From: Candidatus Altimarinota bacterium
Lineage (GTDB): Bacteria > Patescibacteriota > JACMRA01
Assembly (NCBI GenBank): GCA_012031925.1
Contig: JAAUSE010000009.1
Span: forward strand, 1-33,316
DNA: 33,316 nucleotides
Direction of reading: 5' to 3'
Positions 1 through 6,948 of the stretch are shown here, piece after piece. Position 1 is the stretch's first letter. Every line of letters starts with the position of its first letter. Under the pieces are notes generated by a model. The model had not been told where the DNA came from, did not search any database, and saw only the letters and a program-made list of their open reading frames with translations. The position numbers and the translations under genes were made by a program.

Positions 1-1
1 T

Positions 2-136
2 GACGGATACTTTGTCAATACAGTATCAAAATATGGTGGAGAAAATACTATAGCAAACTATGTAAAAAATCAAGGAAAAGAAGAAAACAAATACACTAAA
101 CTTCATGAACAACAACTTTCAGAAGAATTATTTTAA
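2..136 (+). mobile_element. tnpA: IS200/IS605-family Y1 transposase (TnpA), C-terminal fragment
   Basis: An open frame enters from the left edge and stops with TAA at 134-136, giving the last 44 residues of a protein. The visible part has a GYFVNTVS segment followed by ANYVKNQGK. In Y1 (HUH single-strand) transposases such as IS608 TnpA, the catalytic tyrosine is followed four residues later by a glutamine, and the Y-V-K-N-Q here fits that spacing (Tyr20 and Gln24 of the fragment). The HUH part lies outside the window. An end-like hairpin follows 28 bases downstream, as expected for the right end of such an element. A RAYT (REP-associated) transposase is the main alternative. The family call rests on a short tail. 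Confidence 0.7.
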
Positions 137-164
137 CCAATAAGCTACACTAAGCTGGCTTCAT

Positions 165-186
165 ACCTCGTTGCTTGCGGCGGGGT
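165..186 (+). mobile_element. Subterminal hairpin, probable right end of the IS200/IS605 element
   Basis: ACCTCGTTGC and GCGGCGGGGT around a TT centre form a ten-pair imperfect hairpin in which three pairs are T-G wobbles. It lies just downstream of the transposase stop. Y1 transposases recognise subterminal hairpins in single-stranded DNA. The GC-rich stem stands out sharply from the AT-rich surroundings. The exact cleavage site cannot be read without the left end. Confidence 0.55.
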
Positions 187-235
187 GGTTGATTATTAAA
201 AACTTTGAAGTTTGTTTACTTAATATACAGGATAC

Positions 236-331
236 ACATTAAACCTTTACATTACACGTCCGCGAAACCTGTCAACATAGGTAACTCTGTCGCCTATTTG
301 ATAGGTACAGAGCAGTGTAATGGTTTAATGT
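236..331. repeat. 96-nt imperfect inverted repeat with internal hairpins (IS-end/MITE-like remnant or structured RNA)
   Basis: Outer stem 236-245 pairs perfectly with 322-331 (10 bp). After a five-base bulge (246-250), 251-257 pairs perfectly with 315-321 (7 bp). Inside are a six-pair hairpin with a CAAC loop (267-282) and a six-pair stem (285-290 with 307-312) capped by a second hairpin CCTAT/ATAGG (293-305). The two halves also resemble each other in inverted orientation, each carrying a CCTAT-TTGA-AGGT core next to GTGTAATG and GTTTAATGT. That favours two opposed copies of a mobile-element end. I recognise no known RNA family on either strand, and there is no gene between 187 and 549. Confidence 0.5.
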
Positions 332-549
332 AGTTCGACTATATTAATGACATTGAATTTTATTTGGACAAAAATATACTGGAGAATTTCTTCTACAGTA
401 GTTGATTAGTTATTTTGATCGAATAACTCAAATACAAGACAAGTTGCTTCCATTTGTAAGACTGTATAATTAATTTTGTTTCCCTATAATAGCATTTCCG
501 CAGTTTCTCTTTTTGATTGTCTAGACCTGTAATTATTAGATATTTTTAC

Positions 550-575
550 AAAAAATACAACCTTGAAGGTTGTAT
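550..575 (-). terminator. Rho-independent terminator of the 585-1013 gene
   Basis: A perfect inverted repeat ATACAACC/GGTTGTAT (555-575) around TTGAA is followed on the minus strand by six T residues. It lies ten bases past the stop of the minus-strand gene. Confidence 0.75.
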
Positions 576-584
576 AAGATTTGC

Positions 585-1013
585 TCATTCTAACATATTT
601 TCTATCTGAGCATATTGATAAATTTGTTCGATAAGATCTGTGTTGCTGTCAGCTTTTTCTATAAGATTGGCGGTGAAAATAAAACTTTGGTAGTTTTCTT
701 CAATATCAATACCACTATCTAGAATAAATTGATATTGACCAATGCATTTTTTACCTAAGACTTCATTAATCTCAAGTACTTGCCTTATCCAAACGTTGCT
801 ACAGACAAAACTTATTTTGTTACTATCCAAAAGAGATTTGATATCTAGGAGAATAGATTCTAAAGTGAATACATTCTCAATAAATTCATACACGCTTGGG
901 CATTCGAGAATATCATTAATTATATCTTTTATAAACAAACTGTCTTTGTTTTCTATAGATTTTTCTAACTCATATAGATTGATCAAATCTTGAAAAGATT
1001 CGTAACTACTCAT
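585..1013 (-). CDS. Hypothetical protein, 142 aa, acidic and probably helical
   Basis: I do not recognise the family. The protein is rich in Ile, Leu, Glu and Asp, has no membrane segment or signal peptide, and looks like a small soluble helical protein. I chose the ATG at 1011-1013 (MSSYESFQDL) because a strong GGAGGGTT ribosome-binding site (1020-1030, minus) sits just upstream; the frame extends about 19 codons further, but that part contains this site and the promoter. Promoter (1042-1070) and terminator (550-575) flank it, so it is a single-gene unit. Such a Shine-Dalgarno sequence is exceptional in this window and is shared only with the unknown genes at 8321 and 10378. Confidence 0.7.
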   Translation of the reverse strand: MSSYESFQDLINLYELEKSIENKDSLFIKDIINDILECPSVYEFIENVFTLESILLDIKSLLDSNKISFVCSNVWIRQVLEINEVLGKKCIGQYQFILDSGIDIEENYQSFIFTANLIEKADSNTDLIEQIYQYAQIENMLE

Positions 1014-1041
1014 GATAGTAACCCTCCAGAATAATAGAAGA

Positions 1042-1070
1042 TTATTATCATAAAGTTTGACAATTGTCAA
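1042..1070 (-). promoter_or_regulatory. Promoter with palindromic -35 region, for the 585-1013 gene
   Basis: Minus strand: -35 TTGACA (1065-1070), 17-bp spacer, -10 TAATAA (1042-1047). The -35 is half of the perfect palindrome TTGACAATTGTCAA (1057-1070). The plus-strand half also reads TTGACA, with AATATT (1080-1085) 17 bp downstream, so the site could fire in both directions. Confidence 0.6.
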
Positions 1071-1397
1071 TGTCTTGCCAATATTAATTATTAAATCCGA
1101 GGTTATGTTAAAATTTTTACTGGCCCACTTCGATTGATTGATTGATGATTTTTGCTTAATAGTTATAGTTGTAAGGGGGTTTTGGAAACTTAGAAAAAAA
1201 CAAAATCTTCAGAATCAAAAAAGAGATTTGATAGATTAAAAATGAATTTTTAGTCAGATTTTTCTAGCTTTTGAGCTTTGAAATCAAATACAAATATACT
1301 AAAATCCAGCTGTAAGACAAATAATATCTTATAAAATAACTCCAATAAGGGGGTTTTATTCTTGACAGCATAAGGAAACAAATATAAATTCTGGGAT
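1071..1397. other. Intergenic region with short repeats, no gene seen
   Basis: No frame here looks coding. It holds a GATT tandem run (1132-1150) and two direct copies of TAAGGGGGTTTT (1172-1183 and 1346-1357), which are striking because G runs are rare in this window. A -35-like TTGACA (1372-1377) with TATAAA 15 bp downstream probably drives the 1398 gene. Confidence 0.4.
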
Positions 1398-1778
1398 ATG
1401 TTCAAAACAAAGTATTTTCTAGGTCTGATAAAGCCAGCTGTGTTGATTTGGTTGGTTCCATTTATTGTAAGTATTTTTTTCTTTAACCAAGAAGGTGAGT
1501 TAGCAATTAACTTCTGGTTGTTCAAAATAATTATGTTAGTTGTTGGATTTTCTACGGGATATTTTGTTCTCAAAAAGCATTACATTAAGAACAAGTATCC
1601 ATGGTTAGCTAGTTCCATAATTTTAGTCCTGTATAATGTATTGATTGATCTAGTTGTTATAGTTGGGTTCCTTGGAGAGGATATAGCCACTTATTTTGTT
1701 ACAATTGCTACTGTATATATTATATTTATACCACTTTCTAATTATTTGGTATTATCCAAACCTAACTCTAAGAGCTGA
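1398..1778 (+). CDS. Small multi-pass membrane protein, 126 aa
   Basis: Four hydrophobic segments at about residues 12-30, 40-58, 68-90 and 97-118 predict a four-helix integral membrane protein with short loops. The C-terminus (KPNSKS) is polar. I do not recognise a conserved motif that gives a function. The ATG at 1398 fits a TTGACA (1372) and TATAAA promoter placed so that the leader is very short. The overlapping minus-strand frame lacks protein-like composition. The next gene (1877-2242) is convergent. Confidence 0.6.
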   Translation: MFKTKYFLGLIKPAVLIWLVPFIVSIFFFNQEGELAINFWLFKIIMLVVGFSTGYFVLKKHYIKNKYPWLASSIILVLYNVLIDLVVIVGFLGEDIATYFVTIATVYIIFIPLSNYLVLSKPNSKS

Positions 1779-1836
1779 TAGCTTTTTAATTACTCAAAGT
1801 AAAAACCGATATTGATTTATCTAGTAAAGTCATGTC

Positions 1837-1860
1837 TATTGAGTTGATTGTAACTCAATA
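1837..1860. terminator. Hairpin between convergent genes, possible weak bidirectional terminator
   Basis: TATTGAGTT (1837-1845) pairs perfectly with AACTCAATA (1852-1860) around a six-base loop. It lies between the stops of two convergent genes. No clear T tract follows on either strand, so termination is inferred from position only. Confidence 0.35.
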
Positions 1861-1876
1861 CCTTCATTAAAGGTTG

Positions 1877-2242
1877 TTAATCTGTAGATTTTGTTGTTGT
1901 TTTTGGTTTTTTTGTAGTTTTTTTAAGTACTTTTTTTACTGTTGATTGAGCTTTGTTTGCAGTTGCTTTGGATGATTTGCTTGCTTTTTTGGCAACTTTT
2001 TTAACCTTTTTTACATCTTTGTTGAGTTCTTTCTCGATTTCTTTTTTGACTTTTTTAGCATTTTTCTTGGTCCAGTCAACTGCTTCTTCGCTTTTGTCCG
2101 CCACCATTTTTCTTGCTTCTTTACCTTTTAATGGAGTCAAAAAGAAGGTTGTAATTGCTGCTATAACTGCTGAAAGAAGTGAAAAAATAAAGATTTTATC
2201 ATTGTTGTTTTTTTCTGGTTTTGAGAATAAATTTTCAAACAT
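1877..2242 (-). CDS. YtxH-like membrane-anchored protein with Lys-rich tail, 121 aa
   Basis: A hydrophobic segment at about residues 19-37 is followed by TPLKGKEARKM, which resembles the helix start of YtxH/gas-vesicle-like proteins (TPxSGxExR). The C-terminal 70 residues are almost wholly Lys, Ala, Thr and Val in KKVKK and TKK patterns, similar in composition to histone H1-like tails. Seen: single membrane anchor and a highly basic tail. Inferred: a cytoplasmic tail binding nucleic acid or another polyanion. It lies 51 bases downstream of the DUF948-like gene on the same strand and is probably cotranscribed. Function unknown. Confidence 0.6.
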   Translation of the reverse strand: MFENLFSKPEKNNNDKIFIFSLLSAVIAAITTFFLTPLKGKEARKMVADKSEEAVDWTKKNAKKVKKEIEKELNKDVKKVKKVAKKASKSSKATANKAQSTVKKVLKKTTKKPKTTTKSTD

Positions 2243-2293
2243 AATATATTTTTTTATTTATAATTTGATTGTAGGTCTTTTATAATTTTTTGT

Positions 2294-2611
2294 CTACTTC
2301 AATATTAAACTAATAAGTTTTTTGGCGATTCCAAAAGTAGATACAGCTTTCTTTTTTGGTCTAAAAATACCATTAATAAAGCCTGCAGTAACGCTTGAGA
2401 CAACTTCTACAGCATTCTCGTCAATGTTTTTAACTTTGGATTTTATTGAATTAGTAATTTCGTTATAATCATTGTGAAATGTTTGTCTCATTTCATTGGC
2501 TTTTAAGGCAATTTTTATGCTAATAAGACCAACAATTGTCATTATCAAAAAAAACAAATTGAAAATTATTAGACTTGAGATTTTTAAAATTTCTATTATT
2601 TGTTCAGTCAT
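2294..2611 (-). CDS. DUF948-like small membrane protein, 105 aa
   Basis: The start ATG (2609-2611, MTEQIIEIL) is preferred to an upstream in-frame ATG because the -10 TATAAT ends only six bases before it. One long hydrophobic segment (about residues 11-33) is followed by a charged helix (KANEMRQTFHNDYNEI) and then a glycine and hydrophobic stretch ending in Lys-rich residues. This order is typical of DUF948-type proteins that often neighbour YtxH-like genes; the family match is by layout, not by a diagnostic motif. It is the first gene of a pair with 1877-2242. Confidence 0.55.
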   Translation of the reverse strand: MTEQIIEILKISSLIIFNLFFLIMTIVGLISIKIALKANEMRQTFHNDYNEITNSIKSKVKNIDENAVEVVSSVTAGFINGIFRPKKKAVSTFGIAKKLISLILK

Positions 2612-2617
2612 AATAAT

Positions 2618-2678
2618 ATTATAGCTTATATACAAACTTTTTGCAAGGATTGACTGCTTTTTGATAAGTTAATATTAA
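2618..2678. promoter_or_regulatory. Divergent promoter pair giving leaderless transcripts
   Basis: Minus strand: TTGCAA (2641-2646), 17 bp, TATAAT (2618-2623), six bases before the ATG at 2611. Plus strand: TTGACT (2650-2655), 17 bp, TATTAA (2673-2678), with ATGs at 2681 and 2687. Both transcripts would begin at or within a few bases of the start codon. Confidence 0.7.
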
Positions 2679-2680
2679 TT

Positions 2681-2980
2681 ATGATTATGAATAAGAAAAT
2701 TCAAAAAAAATACATTATAGTAAAAGGACGATATGTTAATGTTTTTGCAATTATATCTTCTGTTCCAGTAATTATTTTTTGGAGGGGAGTTTGGGGATTT
2801 TTAGATATTTTTTTGTTTCCTCAAAATAAACTGTATAGCGTTATTTCAAGCATAACAATTGGTTTTGTTTTGATGTTTTTCCTTGATTTGTGGTTTAATC
2901 ATTTAGGAGAATCTTTGAGGTTGGCTTCAGCTAACTTGTTTAGTGTGGAAAGAGAAATTGTTAAGAAAAAACAAAAATGA
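2681..2980 (+). CDS. Small two-span membrane protein, 99 aa
   Basis: Two hydrophobic segments (about residues 20-45 and 55-75) are separated by FLFPQNK. The WRGVWGFLDIFLFP segment resembles small conserved membrane proteins of unknown function in bacteria and archaea with an RGxWGLLDxYLFP pattern. N- and C-termini are Lys-rich, suggesting both face the cytoplasm. The start could be 2681 or, for a leaderless mRNA from the -10 at 2673-2678, the second ATG at 2687 (MNKKIQ). The gene ends in TGA and is followed by a strong terminator. Function not known. Confidence 0.6.
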   Translation: MIMNKKIQKKYIIVKGRYVNVFAIISSVPVIIFWRGVWGFLDIFLFPQNKLYSVISSITIGFVLMFFLDLWFNHLGESLRLASANLFSVEREIVKKKQK

Positions 2981-3018
2981 GAAAGGTTGAAAATCTTACC
3001 CATGATTTAAAAAATAAA

Positions 3019-3050
3019 CTACGCATAAATGATTATGCGTAGAGTTTTTT
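3019..3050. terminator. Strong terminator, probably bidirectional
   Basis: CTACGCATAA/TTATGCGTAG (10 bp) around ATGA, followed on the plus strand by AG and six T. On the minus strand it is followed by a T-rich stretch. It serves the convergent genes ending at 2980 (plus) and 3049 (minus). Confidence 0.85.
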
Positions 3051-3981
3051 AGATTGAACAGAACCCAAAAAAATAAAAAGAATCTTTTGTGTTGATTAGT
3101 TTTGAATATTCACTGTTTATTTGTAGGAGTCTTTTGTGACTAATCGAGTCACCATCTATGTTTGGACGGTTACTTGATATACAATTATAGTATGTCCACA
3201 TTAGTTCTAAAACCCACTCTAAAAAAGATATTTTTTGCCTTTTTTCGATTGGGACTGAGTAATATTTTTTACCCTTCCTTTTGACTACTTTGACAAGATC
3301 AAGAGGTTGAGAATAGTTATTGGTAAGAACTATTTCTTTGATCAGTTTTTTTCCTAGAAAAGCTGCTTTGACTAAGGATTCAATACTGTCTTCAGTTTGC
3401 TCAAGTACTTGATTAAGTATTTTGATAGGTTTTGAAACTTTTTTGCTTGAACAAAACTCTTTGATATCTTGATTAAGTCCTGATTTGGAAACAATGCAAT
3501 TCTTATATTTTGGGAATAACTGTTCAAAAGGAAGTTTTAGTTCTTTGGCAATAAACTTTTTTTGTTCTTTATTTAAGTTAAGCAAGGCTATAGTCGTATC
3601 AACTAATTGATACAGGGGTATGTCAATGTACTCACAGGGTAATAGCAATTTTGTTTCATTATCACTTAGAGAACTGTACAACATGGATAGTCTAAAAAAG
3701 TTTTCCATGTAATCTGAATATAGTTCTTCTTCGTGCGAAAATGGGGTTAATTTATATTTAGTATTGTTTGCACCTAAGCTTTCAAAATAGTCAAAAACAA
3801 TTCCTCTAACAATAGGATGAAATGGGTCATGAAACTCGTTGATTAAGGAATCAAAAGTAGTATGGCTACCATCTATGGAGATAATTGTTTTGCCAGTTTT
3901 GTAAGTAGGAGGCTTTTTACTAAACCCATTATATTTGTTAGAAACAGCTTGTGTCACCTGAACAAAAGTACTTTTAATCAC
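3049..3981 (-). CDS. Hypothetical protein, about 310 aa
   Basis: I do not recognise this protein. It is soluble in composition, basic, and mostly alpha-helical, with no signal peptide or membrane segment. A Lys/Arg-rich stretch lies at about residues 234-250. The frame opens with GTG at 3979-3981, immediately after an in-frame TAA; an ATG in another frame (MRIAK, near 3992) overlaps it, so the true start could lie there if the sequence has a single-base error. A well-formed promoter at 4012-4040, inside the end of the preceding aminotransferase gene, suggests it is transcribed on its own. Confidence 0.55.
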   Translation of the reverse strand: MIKSTFVQVTQAVSNKYNGFSKKPPTYKTGKTIISIDGSHTTFDSLINEFHDPFHPIVRGIVFDYFESLGANNTKYKLTPFSHEEELYSDYMENFFRLSMLYSSLSDNETKLLLPCEYIDIPLYQLVDTTIALLNLNKEQKKFIAKELKLPFEQLFPKYKNCIVSKSGLNQDIKEFCSSKKVSKPIKILNQVLEQTEDSIESLVKAAFLGKKLIKEIVLTNNYSQPLDLVKVVKRKGKKYYSVPIEKRQKISFLEWVLELMWTYYNCISSNRPNIDGDSISHKRLLQINSEYSKLINTKDSFYFFGFCSI

Positions 3982-4011
3982 TTAGCAATTCTCATATTTA
4001 AGAACGTTGTA

Positions 4012-4040
4012 ATGATAAAATTATTTGAATTGATTGTCAA
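4012..4040 (-). promoter_or_regulatory. Promoter for the 3049-3981 gene
   Basis: Minus strand: TTGACA (4035-4040), 17-bp spacer, TATCAT (4012-4017). The -35 overlaps the last codons of the upstream DegT-type gene. Confidence 0.6.
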
Positions 4041-5265
4041 TAAAGGAATTTAGTTTTTTGGATATGGTTTTAGCTTCTTTGGTACTGACATTAATTCCAT
4101 TGGGAAGATTGAGTGATTGTATGGCTAGTTTTTGTGCATTTGGACAAGAATTTAACTCATATTTAACAGATTTTAAATCTGTATCTTTTGGCATGATTAC
4201 GTTGTCAAACCATGTACCTAGTTGAATATTATGATCTAAAAAATGATTATAGATAGTTCTTGGATTAGGCACCAGAACTGTATATCTCAAAAAAATAGAT
4301 TCTGATAAAATAGAAGGACTAGGTGGGGAGACTTTTTTACTAAGATTTGTGTGATATATTTTGGCAAGTTTGATGCGATGATTGTTGTATTGATCTAGTT
4401 TTTGTAATTGAAGATTGGCAACTTTGTGTAATATTCCTGACAACTTATAGGTTTGGTTGGTTGGTTTTTTGCCAAATTTTTCAGATTCTTGAATTGGCTT
4501 TGATATTAGTTTGATTAGAAGTGCTGATCTTATAATTATTCTACCAATTTTCAAAAAATTGTATGTGGGTTTGACAATTGCTAAAATTATTGGATGAGCT
4601 AATTGCTGAAATGTCCAAAAATTTGGAGGACTTGGTAGCTCCTTATATAACTCTTTAACTTTTTTGAGTAATCTTTGATTATTGATTGTTAGAACCCCCC
4701 CAGAAGTTGAGGAAATAACTTTGTCTCTACCTAGACTAAAAATAGCAGCATCACCAAAACTTCCCGTATATTTGTTTTTGTATTTTGTTCCAAGAGAATG
4801 GGCACAATCTTCAATAACAATAAGATTATTTTTTTTAGCTATGTTTAATATTTTAGTTAATTTAGCAGGTTGTCCAAAGGTATGTTGGATGATTAATACT
4901 TTTGAGTTAGGATTGATTTTTTTTTGAAGATCTTTAATGCTAATGTTAAAATCATCTTCATCACAATCAACATACTTTGGCTGAGCCCCAACCCATAGTA
5001 TTGGATTAACAAGAGCGACACAAGTATAGGCTTGTAGAATAATCTCATCATTTTTAGAAAGATTTAAAGATTTTAACACGATATAAAGTCCACTTCTTGC
5101 TGAATCAAAAGTGAAACTGTTTTTTAGTTGGAGTTTTTGATTAAAATTATTAACAAATTTTTTTTGATATTTACTTGAATTCCATTTCCAAGGTTGTAAT
5201 ATAGACTTAATGGCTAAAAATAAGTCATTTTTTTGTGTATTAGGTGAAAGAGAGGTGAAGATCAT
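4021..5265 (-). CDS. DegT/DnrJ/EryC1/StrS-family PLP-dependent aminotransferase, 414 aa
   Basis: Fold-type I aminotransferase of the sugar aminotransferase family. Seen: an N-terminal SARSGLYIVLKSL segment (like the SGTxAL cofactor-phosphate region), QAYTCVALVNPILWVGA, IQHTFGQPA, VIEDCAHSLGT (about residue 155, the PLP-ring Asp), and FSLGRDKVISSTSGGVL (about residue 181, whose Lys is the expected Schiff-base residue). The length is normal. Members usually aminate a keto-sugar nucleotide, but some act in other pathways. It follows the transglutaminase-like gene by 14 bases on the same strand, so the two are probably cotranscribed. The substrate cannot be named. Confidence 0.85.
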   Translation of the reverse strand: MIFTSLSPNTQKNDLFLAIKSILQPWKWNSSKYQKKFVNNFNQKLQLKNSFTFDSARSGLYIVLKSLNLSKNDEIILQAYTCVALVNPILWVGAQPKYVDCDEDDFNISIKDLQKKINPNSKVLIIQHTFGQPAKLTKILNIAKKNNLIVIEDCAHSLGTKYKNKYTGSFGDAAIFSLGRDKVISSTSGGVLTINNQRLLKKVKELYKELPSPPNFWTFQQLAHPIILAIVKPTYNFLKIGRIIIRSALLIKLISKPIQESEKFGKKPTNQTYKLSGILHKVANLQLQKLDQYNNHRIKLAKIYHTNLSKKVSPPSPSILSESIFLRYTVLVPNPRTIYNHFLDHNIQLGTWFDNVIMPKDTDLKSVKYELNSCPNAQKLAIQSLNLPNGINVSTKEAKTISKKLNSFIDNQFK

Positions 5266-5279
5266 TTTTTATTTGGTTT

Positions 5280-6237
5280 TTATATTTGTAGATTGAAGTC
5301 TGTATTTGATCGTGATATGGTTTTTTTTGGTATACTAAACGGGGTTTGAAGTATGTTAATGGAAGTTTGATTATTTGTGTTTTCAAGAATTTCAAAATCA
5401 CACCCTATTGACATAGCTACTCTATCGCTACCCAAATAACCTATTTTGGCAGTTTTGTTTTCTCTATGTTTGTTTCTGAGCCACTCAATTGATAGATCTA
5501 CTGGAATCCAGGTTTTGTCTGGCAACATAAACTCTGCCCAGGCGTGCATTTCTTTTCCAGGTCTGTCTGCCCAATAACCAGCAACTAGTCTAGCAGGAAT
5601 GCCAATATTATGACACATTGATATAAAAAGAGTTGAAAAGCCACCACAATCTACCTTCTTTTTGTGGAGAGCCTCAAAATCTGTGTAAAGCCCAATGATT
5701 GGGTTGTTATATTCCAGATGCTCTTTGATAAATTCACAAATTTTAATAATTACTGTCAATAAATTGTTTTCTTTGCCAACTACTTCTCTTATTAGTTCTT
5801 TGATTTTGGTGTCATCTGAGTGAATGAATTTGTTTGGAGCAATCCATTTGAGATCCTTATGATTGATCGAATAGTCAGATAATAACAAATTAGGATCTAT
5901 AGTTAGCTTGGTTGGGAAAGTATGAATATCAAAATGATAAGAAAACTCTTTCATTTGTCCAGCTGATATTTTGGCCTCCCAACAAATATACTGATTGTTG
6001 TATTTTGGCTCATTTAGAATCTTTCCTGCAGTATTAATGATTAGTTTAACCAAAGTGTTGTTTTGGTATTTCTTGAGAGGAATAGGGCAAATTATATTGA
6101 TGTTCTCAGTTTTGTCTGAGTGATTAGTTACCCAAATAGACATTTGTGAGTCGTAAAACTGCTCAAATTTGTAATCTGCTAGACCAATTTTATTTTTGAT
6201 TTTGGCGGTGATTTTTTGGAACTAGTTTTCCAATCAT
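5280..6237 (-). CDS. Transglutaminase-like (papain-fold) protein, frameshift near its N-terminus
   Basis: The catalytic triad of the transglutaminase-like superfamily is visible: Cys in KKVDCGGFSTLF, His in GKEMHAWAEFML, Asp in WIPVDLSIEW; RLVAGYW between them is also typical. The uninterrupted frame starts at ATG 6143, but protein-like sequence continues upstream in the same frame (KIKNKIGLADYKFEQFYDS) to 6212-6217, a six-base A run on the coding strand. If that run had five bases, the frame would open at ATG 6235-6237 (MIGKLVPKIT), seven bases after a -10 box. I therefore start it at 6237. The N-terminal region looks like a beta-rich domain. It is probably cotranscribed with the downstream aminotransferase. 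No signal peptide is visible. Likely a peptidase or amidase; substrate unknown. Confidence 0.75.
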
Positions 6238-6244
6238 ATGTTTG

Positions 6245-6273
6245 AATATACTTACTCAAACACTTATAGTCAA
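6245..6273 (-). promoter_or_regulatory. Promoter for the transglutaminase-aminotransferase pair
   Basis: Minus strand: TTGACT (6268-6273), 17 bp, TATATT (6245-6250). The -10 ends seven bases before the ATG at 6237, supporting that start and a leaderless mRNA. Confidence 0.65.
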
Positions 6274-6276
6274 GTA

Positions 6277-6886
6277 TTATCTTGATGTTGGTTGAGCTCC
6301 GATGCCTTTTTGAGTGGTTTTTCTTTTGTAGTTATGAGAGTCTCTCAGCTTTTGATATTTTTGTTGTCGAGTCTCTTGTTTTGATAAATATTGAGCTTGC
6401 TTGGACATCGATAATGGTTTGTAAGGAGGTATTTGATAATTTCTAGGTTGAGTAGAAATATTATCTTTCAACTCTTTGTTTTCTTCAAAAAATTTTTGTT
6501 TGTTGTAGGTTTGGATAGTTTCTTTTTCTGTCTTTTGTTCAATATCTTGTTGACTATTTTGGATGTTTTTTATATATAATGTGATTAATTCAATTATTTT
6601 TTAAATTCTTTTTGGAGATCTTGATTGTGTTTTATTTTGTTAATACTTTTGGTTAGTGATTGGTATTTGCCAATAATATGGTTGTTTAGAGTATCAATTT
6701 GCTCTATACTGATAGATTTTTGAGCTTCAGTATTATTTAGAATAAAGTAAAAAAAACTTCCTCTGTTTATTTTTTCATTTTTTCTAAGCTATCTAAAACA
6801 TCAAGAACTTTTTTTGTTTTGATATATTCAACTGATTTTTGAAGATTTTCTTCTGAGCTAGAGTACTTTTTTTGTTCAAAAGACAT
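6277..6886 (-). CDS. Hypothetical Lys/Gln-rich protein, about 200 aa, broken by two frame changes
   Basis: Three consecutive minus-strand frames each look coding and join at A runs. MSFEQKKYSSSEE starts at 6884-6886; it stops at an A6 run (6770-6775), or the break is at the nearby run 6778-6783. The next frame (RGSFFYFILNNTEAQKS) stops at another A6 run (6597-6602), and the third (IELITLYIKNIQNSQQ) continues to the stop at 6277. Adding one A to each run gives one protein of about 200 residues: helical and charged at the N-terminus, with a very basic Gln/Lys/Arg-rich tail (YKRKTTQKGIGAQPTSR). Promoter at 6912-6940. Function unknown; the basic tail would suit nucleic-acid binding, which is inference. 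Easy to miss because the longest intact piece is only 64 codons. Confidence 0.6.
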
Positions 6887-6911
6887 TTTGTTTTTGTTTT
6901 GTATACAAATA

Positions 6912-6940
6912 ATTATATTATATTAATAATCTTTTGACAA
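6912..6940 (-). promoter_or_regulatory. Promoter for the 6277-6886 gene
   Basis: Minus strand: TTGTCA (6935-6940), 17 bp, TATAAT (6912-6917). It lies just after the stop of the helicase gene and about 25 bases before the ATG at 6886. Confidence 0.65.
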
Positions 6941-6948
6941 TTGGGTTC

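Noticed and set aside
236-331. tRNA, tmRNA, SRP RNA or a known riboswitch in the 96-nt repeat
   Set aside because: None of the conserved cores I know for these RNAs is present on either strand, and the halves look like inverted copies of each other.
1014-1070. Upstream start of the 585 gene (MTIVKLYDNN)
   Set aside because: That extension covers the promoter and the ribosome-binding site of the ATG at 1013.
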